Assembly (NCBI GenBank): GCA_001994995.1
Contig: MDJM01000060.1
Coordinates: 32,987-96,986, forward strand
Direction: 5' to 3'
Source of the DNA: Candidatus Parepulonipiscium sp. PG-Nuni2H_MBin01
Lineage (GTDB): Bacteria > Bacillota > Clostridia > Lachnospirales > Cellulosilyticaceae
Length of the DNA stretch: 64,000 bases
Part shown: one piece after another, positions 63,904 through 64,000 of the stretch
How positions within the stretch are numbered: position 1 is the first letter of the stretch
Layout of the letters: every line of letters begins with the position of its first letter
The notes under the pieces: model-generated
The model's input: only the letters and a program-made list of their open reading frames with translations
Told to the model about the DNA's origin: nothing
Databases searched by the model: none
Made by a program: the position numbers and the translations under genes

Positions 63904-64000
63904 TGAACCTCCCATCACTAAAGTGACGGGGTTCTTGGGTAAAGACAACCAATGTTATCTAATTTACCAAGCTATCCCCGTAGTTCCTACGGTTCTTGTA
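63904..64000 (-). mobile_element. right end of an IS200/IS605-family (TnpB) element
   Basis: After the TnpB-like stop there is a 60-nt non-coding tail that ends in a subterminal hairpin CCCGTCAC-TTTA-GTGATGGG (63911-63930) and GGTTCA, the type of right end seen in IS200/IS605 elements with tnpB, where the guide (omega) RNA is made. An additional CCGTAG-GAA-CTACGG hairpin overlaps the tnpB 3' end. On the plus strand TTAC (63899-63902) lies next to the end. The rest of the element lies outside the window. Confidence 0.8.
63964..64000 (-). CDS. tnpB: TnpB C-terminus (partial)
   Basis: The last 11 codons read TRTVGTTGIAW followed by TAA. The TVGTTGIA stretch with a following hydrophobic or Cys residue is the familiar C-terminal end of TnpB proteins of IS605-type elements in Firmicutes. 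TnpB is an RNA-guided nuclease ancestral to Cas12. Only the extreme end is in the window, so activity cannot be judged. Confidence 0.75.
   Translation of the reverse strand, partial: TRTVGTTGIAW

Overview
The window is AT-rich, gene-dense DNA of the low-GC Gram-positive type, most likely from an anaerobic member of the Clostridia (Lachnospirales-like). Strong AGGAGG ribosome sites, FeoA/FeoB with the small FeoB-associated cysteine-rich protein, a serC-serA-DUF1015 cluster, cytoplasmic Csp-like subtilases, three-domain aminopeptidase P and a stand-alone cysteine-poor ribosomal protein S4 all fit this. No species can be named from the sequence alone.

Layout. 1-15 kb: the 5' part of a fused ABC ATPase-permease (its ATPase C-terminal portion is duplicated), a large GH94-like glycoside phosphorylase, an FG-GAP-like protein, a UspA-type protein, M18 aminopeptidase, aldo/keto reductase, ThiD coupled to a HAD protein, an orphan GspE-GspF pair and oligoendopeptidase F. 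15-26 kb: a TPR membrane protein with an Asp/Phe tail, SerS, then four tandem subtilase-family genes, one of which has lost its catalytic His and Ser. 26-34 kb: tRNA-Pro, tRNA-Gly and tRNA-Phe, a MATE exporter, aminopeptidase P, a giant Sel1-repeat protein and RpsD. 34-41.5 kb: a response regulator, sensor kinase, enormous coiled-coil adaptor, MacB-like permease and ABC ATPase, all on one strand and apparently one exporter locus. 41.5-51 kb: a secreted repeat/stalk protein, the feo iron operon, a PL5-like lyase, a secreted protein of unknown function, a membrane-anchored Mrr-like nuclease and cardiolipin synthase. 50.5-54.3 kb: serine biosynthesis (serC, a tiny serine-rich ORF, serA, DUF1015). 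54.8-64 kb: a diguanylate cyclase, AsnS, a TRAP-type binding protein coupled to a sensor that lacks any output domain, unknown proteins, and a second MacB-like permease whose upstream partner gene is cut by the end of an IS200/IS605-family element carrying tnpB.

The most interesting loci are (i) the two-component/ABC exporter with a roughly 600-residue coiled-coil adaptor containing 17 uninterrupted D-I-x-D-type heptads, preceded by a three-way-junction RNA leader; (ii) the four-gene subtilase array with an embedded pseudoprotease whose N-terminus looks like the remains of a second protease domain; (iii) the 47-codon ORF with nine serine codons lying between serC and serA; (iv) the output-less HAMP receptor translationally coupled to a TRAP binding protein; and (v) the TnpB element inserted in an ABC-partner gene at the right edge.

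Most starts were chosen from the Shine-Dalgarno position, which often lies a few codons inside the longest open frame. All functions are read from motifs and protein patterns; no database search was run.
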